64,000 nt of DNA from assembly GCA_026119855.1 (NCBI GenBank), contig JAOWBW010001812.1:35155-99154 (forward strand). The letters are read 5' to 3'. The position numbers and the translations under genes are program-made. Position 1 is the first letter of the stretch. Every line of letters begins with the position of its first letter. Under the pieces are notes generated by a model, which had not been told where the DNA came from, searched no databases, and saw only the letters and a list, made by a program, of their open reading frames with translations. Source of the DNA: Campanula takesimana. Its lineage: Eukaryota > Streptophyta > Magnoliopsida > Asterales > Campanulaceae. Of the stretch, positions 56,033-64,000 are shown piece after piece.

Positions 56033-56047
56033 TGGTATCAGAGCCTG
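56033..56047 (+). other. Primer-binding site, initiator tRNA-Met type
   Basis: TGGTATCAGAGCCTG two bases after the LTR end. Confidence 0.92.
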
Positions 56048-56091
56048 GTTGGTTAGAGATCTTGGGATTTCCGCTGCAGACAAAGAAGAAG

Positions 56092-57201
56092 ATGGGTCAA
56101 GGATCTGAATCATCAATCGACAAGTTCAATGGGAAGAATAGCTTTACTTTATGGCAAGTAAAGATGAAGGCTCTATTGAGAGACAAGGGATTGTGGGTCC
56201 CGGTGGCTATGGCGATAAAGGATCGGAAGGATTCTAACGGAAAGGCCGTCTCTGCGGGTAATACTCTGGCTGGAGTATCGGAAGCAGAGAAGAAGAAAGC
56301 AGCAGAGAAGGAAGCGGCAGATTTGGTGAATCTAGATGAGAGGGCTCATTCAAAAATCATTAGAGGTTTGGATGATGAAGTTCTAGTCAACATACCAGAT
56401 TTGGATTCCGGTGGTGCTTTGTGGTTATTGTTGGAAGACATGTTCTTGACTAAGACATTGACCAACAATCTCTATTTAAAGCAAAAGCTGTTTACGCTCC
56501 GAATGGTGGAAGGTACGCCTATAGATGACCATCTAGATAGGTTTACTTCTATATTACATGATTTGCGTAATATAGATGCCAAGATTGAGGACGAGGATGC
56601 TGCGTTGATGCTTCTTGTGTCGCTACCTTTATCATATGAGCACTTTGTGGATTCGTGTTTGCATGGTAAAGAAACAATAGCTCTTGAGGACGTGAAGGCT
56701 TCGCTCAAGACAAGAGAACTGCGACGAAAGGTAAGCAGAGGAGAGACAGACAGTCAACCTGCAGGGTTAGCTGCAGAGGGCAGAAAAGGATCAAGCAAGA
56801 AGAAGAATGTTCAAAAATCTTCTAGCAAGAAAGGTCCGAAATCTGAGGATGTTTGTAGGTTTTGTGGAAGGAAGGGGCATTGGAAGAATGAATGTCCAAG
56901 AAAGAAGCAAGAAGAAGATCTTAGTCAAGATGAGGCGGATGTTGCTGCGGGAGGTAGTGACAGTGATTATGCTCTAATAGTGGAAGAAGGCTCATGGCGC
57001 GGTGATGAGTGGCTTCTAGATCCAAAGGTGGAGCAATGCGAGATAGTTGAGGAGAAAGTGGAGCCTATCTTTACCAAGGGTAGTAGATGGGCAGACGATC
57101 CTGAGCTACAAGATGACTATCCGCAGAAGGAGTTGATACAATTAATCTCGGTGGGCGAGTTCAAGTGCCGAATGAACTCGCCAAGCACGAAAAATTGTTA
57201 G
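56092..57201 (+). CDS. Copia gag
   Basis: 369-codon gag of a Ty1/Copia element. The start ATG at 56092 (MGQGSESSIDKFNGKNSFTL) was chosen over an upstream non-ATG extension. The N-terminal Copia gag domain reads LWQVKMKALLRDKGLWVPV and later LLVSLPLSYEHFVDS; a Lys/Ser-rich stretch precedes one zinc knuckle CRFCGRKGHWKNEC. After DEWLLD, where Copia polyproteins pass into the protease D-S-G, the frame instead reads PKVEQCEIVEEKVEP and stops at 57201. The C-terminal 60 residues are therefore element-specific. The gag frame itself is intact. Confidence 0.87.
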   Translation: MGQGSESSIDKFNGKNSFTLWQVKMKALLRDKGLWVPVAMAIKDRKDSNGKAVSAGNTLAGVSEAEKKKAAEKEAADLVNLDERAHSKIIRGLDDEVLVNIPDLDSGGALWLLLEDMFLTKTLTNNLYLKQKLFTLRMVEGTPIDDHLDRFTSILHDLRNIDAKIEDEDAALMLLVSLPLSYEHFVDSCLHGKETIALEDVKASLKTRELRRKVSRGETDSQPAGLAAEGRKGSSKKKNVQKSSSKKGPKSEDVCRFCGRKGHWKNECPRKKQEEDLSQDEADVAAGGSDSDYALIVEEGSWRGDEWLLDPKVEQCEIVEEKVEPIFTKGSRWADDPELQDDYPQKELIQLISVGEFKCRMNSPSTKNC

Positions 57202-57496
57202 TCGCCCAGAAGGGGCGGTGCTCTAGATAGGCGGTCTAGAGGCACCAAGGAATGCTAGGCTTAGCATATCGTCTGGTTGCTTGGGAGGAGCAAGGTTGTC
57301 CGGCGTGACAAAGGGTGCTTGATGTAAAGCACAATATTACATTCTATTCGCCTTTAAATGTGTGGGTTCGAAGCTCTCTGAACTAGTTCGAAGCTCATCA
57401 TTGGATTGGGATTGAGAAGGTAATCGAGACAAGGTACAGTGTGGGGATTTAAGGTGTAGTCTATTCGAAGTACTAGAAGTAGATACACAAAGTTCA
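57202..57496 (+). other. Non-coding Copia interior before the nested Gypsy
   Basis: No frame with a domain. Repeated short phrases GGTTCGAAGCTC and GTTCGAAGCTCAT at about 57364-57400. It continues at 63141 after the nested element. Confidence 0.7.
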
Positions 57497-57501
57497 GTCG
57501 G

Positions 57502-57874
57502 TGTAACAAATCCGATCCAATTCAAGGACTAGAATGGAATTCAAGCAAGATTGTATAATGATAGAGAACAAAACAGAACAATAGCTATGGAATTGTACTC
57601 CTGAATTAAGCTAAATTATTCTAAGCTAAACGATAGCTAAGCTAGGCGTAAGAAAATGTATATCCATTCCCTCTCTCCTTCTCATTGTTTCCAGCATATA
57701 TCCATGTGCCCTCCGTAATCCCTGCATTGCTTGCCCCCTTCTGATTGGTTAGGGCATTAACGGCCATCAAAAGGTATCCAACGCCTCCTCACGTGCCTAT
57801 GCTAAATCCCCTTTTAGCCTTCATTAATTGACAAAAAGACTGCTCTACCCTTGCAATCAATTTGGACCGTTACA
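57502..57874 (-). repeat. 3' LTR of the Reina-type element
   Basis: 373 bases. It differs from the other LTR mainly by about 30 extra bases (around 57630-57660, ACGATAGCTAAGCTAGGCGT) absent from 62795-63135. Confidence 0.93.
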
Positions 57875-60800
57875 ATTCCTTCCTTCTTGAAAAACTGCCT
57901 TGTCCACAAGGCATGAAATTTGGAAATCTTTCATTGATTAGTGCAGCATCTTCCCAGCTAGCATTTTCTTTGACTGTGTTTGACCAATGAATTAGCCATT
58001 GAGGGACTGCCACATTGCCTCTCTTTATCATTCTCCTCTCCAGAATTGCCAAGGGTTGCAGGTGAACTTGGCCATCATTCCCAACTGGAGGTAATGTTGT
58101 AGAAATAGCTGCCCTCGAACCAAGCTTCTTCTTCAAGAGTGAAACATGGAAGACAGGATGGATGAGTGATCCATCTGGAAGTTGCAATCTATAAGCTACC
58201 TTGCCAATTCTCTCCAAGATCAAATAGGGACCAAAATACTTTGATGCCAGCTTCTGATTCACCCTAGCTTGAACTGAATGCTGTTTATAAGGTTGCAACT
58301 TGAGATACACCCAGTCTCCTTTCTGGAACTCTCTCTCTCTGTTCTATGCTGATCTGCATATAATTTGTATCTATTCTGAGCCCTTTCAATACTCTGCTTA
58401 AGTATAGCATCCAGTACCTTCCTCTCTTGCAAGAATGTCCCCACAGCAGCAATGGGAGTAGATTCATCATCTACTGAGAATATCCCACTTCTAGGCTCTC
58501 TTCCATATAGTGCTTGGTAGGGGCTCATCCCTATAGCTGAGTGAAAGGTGGTATTATACCACCATTCAGCTAAGGGTAACCATCTACTCCATTGCCTTGG
58601 TCTTTGTCCCGTCATGGCTCTAAGATAAGCCTCTACACACCTGTTAAGCCTTTCTGTTTGTCCATCAGTTTGAGGATGGTATGCAGAACTTTGATTCAAC
58701 TTGGTACCCATCCTTTTGAACAATTCTTGCCAAAATCCACTCATAAAAAGCCTATCCCTGTCACTTACAATGGTTTTAGGTAAACCATGTAACTTATAAA
58801 TGTTTTTCATAAATGATTCAGCCAAACTCAGTGCAGTAAATGGATGCTGTAAGGCAATGAAATGCCCATACTTGGTAAATCTGTCAATTATCACCCAGAT
58901 CACATCCTTCCCTTCAGATTTGGGTAAACCTTCCACAAAGTCCATAGATATGTCATCCCAAGCCTGTGCAGGGATTGGTAAGGGTTGCAAAAGCCCAGGT
59001 AAGGGTACCATCTCTCCTTTATTTCTTTGACAATTATCACATTCTTGTACAAACTTTTGAACATCTCTTTTCATGCCTGGCCAGTAAAAGAACTGTTTCA
59101 ACTTCTTATAAGTGGCTTCTCTACCACAATGCCCACCATAGCTGGTTGTGTGGAGTTCTTCCAGTAGCTTCTCCCTTAATCCCTTCTGACTACCAATAAA
59201 CCATTTACCTTCCTTTTTCAATATCCCTTTTGAGAAGCTCCATCCCTCTTTCACTGGCTTGTGAGAAGCTAGTTCCATGAATTCCATCACTTTCTCATCC
59301 CCTTCATAACTCTCACTAATCTCATTTACCCAAGTAGGTATAATGGAGGTGAGTACTTTCACTTGTGCCTCATCAACATCTCTTCTAGACAGGGCATCAG
59401 CCACCCTATTTTCAGCACCCTTTTTGTACACAATCTCATAGTCCAAACCCATCAACCTTGCTAGCCACTTCTGTTGCATCAATGTTGTTATCTTCTGTTC
59501 CAAGAAGTACTTAAGACTTTGTTGGTCAGTCCTAATAACAAAATGTTTCCCCTGTACATATGGCCTCCACTTAGTGACTGCCATAGCCATCGCTAACAAT
59601 TCTTTCTCATAAGTCGAGAGTGTCTGATTTTTGGCACTCAATCCTTGACTCAAATATGCTATTGGCCTCCCCTTCTGCATTAATACTACCCCAATCCCTA
59701 TATTGCAAGCATCTGTCTCAATAACAAATGTATCTTCAAAGTCTGGCAAAGCCATGACTGGAGTAGTGCTCATGGCCAACTTCAGGGCTTCAAAGGCTTC
59801 TTGGGCTTGTGTGTTCCAACTGAAGGCATTCTTCCTTAGTAGGGCTGTTAGTGGTTTACTAATAGTACCATACCCTTGTACAAACCTCCTATAGTATCCT
59901 GTTAGGCCCAAAAAACCTCTGAGCTGCTTACTGGTTGTGGGAGTAGGCCAGTCCATCATAGCTTTCACCTTCTTTGGGTCTGCAGAAACTCCATTTCCTG
60001 ATATAATATGACCTAAGTACTCCAAACTGGTTTGGGCAAATGAACACTTGGACAGCTTTGCAAACAATTTATGCCTAACCATTAATTCCAGTACCTTTTT
60101 TAGTTGTTCCACATGCTCCTCCAAGGTCTTGCTGTATACCAGTATGTCATAAAAAAAGACAAGAACTCATTTCCTCAGATGGTCCTCAAAAACTTCATTC
60201 ATCAGTGCTTGAAATGAGGTTGGTGCATTGGTGAGTCCAAATGGCATCACCTTGAATTCAAAGTGAGCATGATGAGTCCTGAAAGCTGTTTTGTGTATAT
60301 CCTCCTTGGCCACCCTTATTTGATGATAGCCAGACCTTAGGTCAAGTTTGGAAAACCATTTTGACCCGTGTAATTCATCCAACAGCTCTTCAATGATGGG
60401 TATTGGGAATTTATTCTTGATGGTCATCTCATTTAATTTTCTGTAATCCACACATAGTCTCCAAGTGCCATCCTTCTTTAAGACCAAAAGGACTGGGGAT
60501 GCAAAAGGGCTGCTACTATGTTGTATAATACCACTGTCCATCATTTCTTTGACCTGCTTTTCAATTTCAGCCTTTTGAAAATGAGGGGCTCTATAGGGTC
60601 TAAGGCTTACTGGATTACTACCATCTTTGAGTGGGATAGTATGATCATGCCTCCTGTGTGGGGGAAGGCCAGTAGGGTCTCCAAAAACCCCCTTGAATTC
60701 CTGTAAGAGTCCTGTTATACGTGGTTCCTGAGTATTTTGCCCTTCTTCCCCACTCATATAAAACAAATAACCCACTATTCCTTGTCTAGTTTTCCTGATC

Positions 60801-62755
60801 AATTTGCTTAGGCCCTTCCCACTGATAATTTTTAAAGACCCTTCTTCTTCTGTCCCTTTAAGAGTAACCTTCTTCCCTCCCAATTGCAATGAGATTTCCA
60901 TTTTGTTATAATCCAAAGTGATAGGACTATGGGCCTTCAACCAAGCTACTCCCAAGATGATATCACACCCTCCTAATGGTAAAACTCGCAGGTCTGCCTC
61001 AAATTTGTACCCTTGCATCTCCCATGAAAAGTTAGTACACAAAGCATCACTTGACAGTCTGTTTCCATCTGCCACTATAACATTAAGTGGGAGTGTTTGG
61101 ATAGCCAAACTTCCAAGTTGTGCAGCAGTGTCTGGGTCTATGAAATTGTGGGTTGCTCCACTGTCTATCAGGATGGTGACAGTTCTCTTTTTGACCCTTC
61201 CTTTGAGCTTCATGGTATTATGGGATGGTACTCCATTAAGTGCCATAACAGAGATTTGTGCCTCCTCACCCTCACCCCTAGCAATCTCTTCTCCCTGTCC
61301 CACTTCGATGATTTCCTCCTGACCACAGTCTTCCTCATCCCCATATAGACAGTACAGTTTGACCTTACATACATGCCCCTTAGTGTATTTCTCATCACAG
61401 TGGAAACATAGTCCCTTGCTCCTTCTATCATTGATCTCAGTGTTGGTCAAGGTTCTTTTTACCATAGGGGTCGAGCCAGATTTAGTGAATGAGTATGGGC
61501 CAGAATTAGTGGAGTAAGAAGAATTGGTTGGCTTAGTATATGGGATTGGTTTTTGGTCATTAACAAATCTGGATTGGGAAATAAGGGATTTGGGTTGGGA
61601 AGCAATGTGACTGTTAATCTCAGCTTGCCTAGCCAAGTCCATTGCCTCGTTCACGCTACCAGGTTTGGCCATCTTAACTGCCCCCTTAATCTCTCCTCTG
61701 AGTCCACTCAGGAACCCTGATAGGAAATATGCTTTTGTGAACCCCTCCTGCCCTTGGGTTATTAGAGCCCTAAGCTCCTCAAACTCATCAATATAGGCAC
61801 TCACATTAGAGGTTTGTGCCAACTTATTGAACTCCTCCTGGGGATCCTTATGATTATTAGCTGCAAATTTTCCCACCACATCATTAGCAAAAGCCCTCCA
61901 AGGAATCAGCCCTCTCCCAACCTGGTAGAACTGGTACCAGTGGCTAGCTTTACCCTCAAAATAAGTCGAAGCATACTTGGTCTTTCTTAGCTCATCCATG
62001 GGATTGAAGTCAAAATATTGTTCACATCTAATGACCCATCCCCTAGCATCAGTACCATCAAATTTAGGAAAGTCCATTTTAGGTGGTTTAGCATGCCATG
62101 GTCCATTCCAGTTTGGGGGAACATAGTTAGGGTGTTGCATGTAGGCATTGAACTGGTTTTGGAATTGGTTATTAGGTTGATTTTGGGCAACAGGGGGAGG
62201 GTTATAATTGTGCAGGTTAGGCTGATTATAGGGTGGGTTTTGATTTTGGTTGGCCATTGGTGGTTGATTGTAAAATTGATTAGGGTTTTGGTTTGGGGGT
62301 GGAGGTGGGGAAAAATTAGGTTGCTGTTGGTTGACTGGTTGGGGAAATGGTGGTGGAGTGGGAAATTGAAACTGGGGTTGTGGTTGATGAGTGTTAGGAA
62401 CAGTGAAACCTTGTGGTGCAGTATGCAATGGTGTGTGAGGGTCATTGTTTTGAGTATTGGAATACCTATTGTCCGGATCTGCTTGTCCCATGCCTCTGCT
62501 TTCATCACCTTGGCTAGACTCTCCCCTTTGCCTCTTCCCACCTTCCAATTGTTTACACAATCTCTCCATTACTGATCTCATACTCCCCATTTCAGATTTG
62601 ATGTCCAGAATACTATTACCCATTTCGGCCATGTTTCCTTCCACTGCATCAAGTTTCCGTTCAACCGCACTGGTCTTCATGCTCAGCTCCTCCATGCCTT
62701 TCTCATTTCCGTCAAGTCTCTTTTCCACTTCGCGCCACCTCGTACCGTCAGCCAT
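57870..62755 (-). pseudogene. Gypsy chromovirus Gag-Pol polyprotein, three lesions
   Basis: The start ATG at 62755 (MADGTRWREVEKRL) was chosen because frames further upstream enter the LTR. Order: coiled-coil-like start, Pro/Asn/Gln-rich linker, gag (WVIRCEQYFDFNPM, ASHWYQFYQVGRG), zinc knuckle-like CFHCDEKYTKGHVC, protease ILIDSGATHNFID, reverse transcriptase (RLCVDYRKLNEMT, KLDLRSGYHQIRV, MPFGLTNAPTSFQ), RNase H (IETDACNIGIGVVL), integrase zinc finger (H..H..C..C with CDNCQRNKGE), integrase core (SMDFVEGLPKSEG, VSDRD, YHPQTDGQTERLN), then a chromodomain (LAILERRMIKRGNVAVPQWL, ENASWEDAALI). Lesions: TGA at 60167-60169 just before the catalytic YxDD-type motif; that motif reads FFYDIL, so the first Asp is Tyr; and a frameshift in a GA run at about 58328-58341. 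These leave three open frames, the boundaries of which I have seen to be in register as described. Confidence 0.92.
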
Positions 62756-62777
62756 GGAAGCGATCCCGTGGAAAGTC

Positions 62778-62793
62778 AGGCTCTGGATACCAA
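62778..62793 (-). other. Primer-binding site of the Reina-type element
   Basis: The minus strand reads TTGGTATCCAGAGCCT, directly at the LTR: an initiator-Met type site with one extra C. Confidence 0.85.
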
Positions 62794-62794
62794 T

Positions 62795-63135
62795 TGTAAC
62801 AAATCCGATCCAATTCAAGGACTAGAATGGAATTCAAGCAAGATTGTATAATGATAGAGAACAAAACAGAACAATAGCTATGGAATTGTACTCCTGAATT
62901 AAGCTAAATTATTCTAAGCTAAATCCATTCCCTCTCTCCTTTTCATTGTTTCCAGCATATATCCATGTGCCCTCCGTAATCCCTGCATTGCTTGCCCCCT
63001 TCTGATTGGTTAGGGCATTAACGGCCATCAAAAGGTATCCAACGCCTCCTCACGTGCCTATGCTAAATCCCCTTTTAGCCTTCATTAATTGACAAAAAGA
63101 CTGCTCTACCCTTGCAATCAATTTGGACCGTTACA
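62795..63135 (-). repeat. 5' LTR of the Reina-type element
   Basis: 341 bases, repeats 57502-57874 apart from one internal length difference. Confidence 0.93.
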
Positions 63136-63140
63136 GTCGG

Positions 63141-63640
63141 CAAAGGGGTTCTTAAATTCTAGAGGTGTACAGTCTCAAGTGTTCGGCGAAACACTATGTT
63201 GATGGTTTAGAAGACTTTCTGAGACATCAATGCTAGTTTCTTGGCTCTCATCGGCGTTATGGAGAGGTCGAAGATTCAAGATAAGTAAGAGCACATGTTA
63301 GTGGAGTTTTGTAGTGGTTCGTGCAGACTTCGCCAGTCGTGCAGACTTCGCCAGTCGTGCAGTTCATGTGCAATTTCCGTTTGTGCAGATGCTTATGGTG
63401 GTCAACGTTGTGGTGGAGGTTCTAAGTGGTTTAGAAATTCATTGCACAAGTTGAGAAGATGGTTTGCTTGACTAAGTAAACATGGTTGTTCTTGGGTGAA
63501 CAAAGATGGGTCTTGACAAAGACAAAGGTGGTGGCGGAGGTGAAGAGATATATTCGGAAGCGGAGGATTCAACTCAAGGTGGAGTTGGGGTCGGTTCGTG
63601 GATATGAATTATGGCTCGGGGAGATTCAAAGTCAAGGTGA
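63141..63640 (+). other. Non-coding Copia interior after the nested Gypsy
   Basis: Continuation of 57202-57496. A short tandem GTGCAGACTTCGCCAGTC (about 63325-63357, two copies). No frame with a domain. It becomes purine-rich (GGTGGTGGCGGAGGTGAAGA) towards the 3' LTR. Confidence 0.7.
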
Positions 63641-64000
63641 AATATGCCTTTGAATCAAAATGGTATTTTTAGTTAAGGATATGTCCGTGACAAAAGTTGT
63701 GATTTTGGGACGGAAAGAGTGTGGCAAGCACCTGCGGCAAAGGCCACAAGCCAAGGCTATAAAAACAGTGAGAAGGCTGAAATTGCTGATGTTTAGGCAA
63801 AGGCTGGTTGCCTAGGCCATGCTTCACGCAAGTATATTGCCGAATGGGCCAAGGAATTGGGCCTAGGTTGTTTCTTGGTCGGTTGATCAGAATTAGGCAA
63901 CAAGAATACTTTCTTGGTATGACAAGTATTCTTACTCCCTCCGTCTCAGAAATTTAACTAGTATTCTTTTGGTACAAAGAGTTATACGAGAATTAGGAAA
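63641..64000 (+). repeat. Start of the 3' LTR of the Copia element (cut by window end)
   Basis: Matches 55324-55680 closely (AATATGCCTTTGAATC, GGACGGAAAGAGTGTGGC, AAGGCTGGTTGCC). The first approximately ten bases of the LTR and the purine tract are missing. Confidence 0.85.

Larger units (their letters stand above)
57502..63135 (-). mobile_element. Reina-type chromovirus (Ty3/Gypsy), complete but inactivated
   Basis: LTRs at 57502-57874 and 62795-63135 (TGTAACAAATCC...ACCGTTACA), duplication GTCGG at 57497-57501 and 63136-63140. Reads on the minus strand: primer site next to 62795, purine tract (AAGAAGGAAGGAAT) next to 57874. The length of 5.6 kb, short LTRs, the TTGGTATCCAGAGCCT primer site and a C-terminal chromodomain fit the Reina clade (family knowledge). 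It is inserted in the Copia element. Confidence 0.93.
55316..64000 (+). mobile_element. Gag-only Ty1/Copia LTR element, host to a nested Gypsy; cut by the window end
   Basis: A 5' LTR (55316-56030), an initiator-Met primer site, one gag frame (56092-57201), non-coding DNA interrupted by a complete Gypsy element (57502-63135), then the start of the 3' LTR (63641 to the window end), which repeats 55324 onwards. Taking the Gypsy out leaves only about 800 bases between gag and the 3' LTR. There is no room for, and no trace of, protease, integrase or reverse transcriptase. The 3' LTR has lost its first bases: GTGAAATATGCC stands where TGTTGGGAATATGCC would begin. Confidence 0.85.

Noticed and set aside
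56033..56047. Possible tRNA gene (TGGTATCAGAGC), also at 5841, 49642 and 62778
   Set aside because: These are primer-binding sites beside LTRs; the rest of a tRNA is absent.
60918..62825. Plus-strand frames of 122-185 codons over the Reina-type gag
   Set aside because: Antisense shadows of the Pro/Asn-rich polyprotein, without domains.

Overview
This is plant nuclear DNA, almost certainly from a eudicot. It carries two intron-containing host genes with canonical GT/AG introns. The rest is a dense, nested landscape of plant transposons: Ty3/Gypsy and Ty1/Copia elements primed by initiator tRNA-Met, Stowaway MITEs, hAT MITEs, MULEs and a PIF/Harbinger element. Intergenic DNA is AT-rich. Nothing bacterial, organellar or CRISPR-like is present, and no tRNA or rRNA gene was found. 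I cannot name the species; the order is not determined.

Layout. 1-15.6 kb is retrotransposon DNA: a Tat/Ogre-like Gypsy fragment (minus strand) split by a complete, fairly young gag-only Gypsy element (266-8671, TSD AACAT); a 100-N assembly gap (8901-9000); a second decayed Tat-like element on the plus strand with a tandem-repeat 3' region and an LTR; then a truncated Copia element (minus strand). 15.6-21.1 kb is non-coding DNA with hAT-type and other MITEs. 21113-24466 is a PIF/Harbinger element whose transposase is broken by a threefold tandem duplication, with two further threefold repeats just upstream. 24875-26272 is a 1.4-kb near-perfect foldback.

Host gene 1 (28079-35276, plus) is an 11-exon, 801-residue OSCA/CSC1-like mechanosensitive or osmosensitive cation channel gene; its introns hold seven Stowaway-type MITEs. 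35.5-45.8 kb is a transposon graveyard. It includes a Pack-MULE carrying the 5' part of a pectin methylesterase/invertase inhibitor-like gene, inserted in a Stowaway; a related MULE containing a solo LTR; and several hAT MITEs with clear 8-bp TSDs. 46-50.1 kb holds decayed Copia elements, the larger one SIRE/Maximus-like.

Host gene 2 (50459-54522, plus) is a 6-exon, 562-residue 4-coumarate:CoA ligase-like acyl-activating enzyme ending in the peroxisomal signal SRL; it most resembles the 4CLL9/OPC-ligase group. 55316 to the window end is a gag-only Copia element with both LTRs, the second cut by the window end. A 5.6-kb Reina-type chromovirus (57502-63135, TSD GTCGG) is inserted in it; its polyprotein has a stop, a lost reverse-transcriptase aspartate and a frameshift.

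The host genes are not obviously linked in function. The transposons tell a story of layered insertion: hAT in hAT, MULE in Stowaway, solo LTR in MULE, Gypsy in Copia. Two independent gag-only LTR elements, one Gypsy and one Copia, lie within 64 kb. I did not find a convincing new biological system. The oddest structure is the triple triplication in the Harbinger element.
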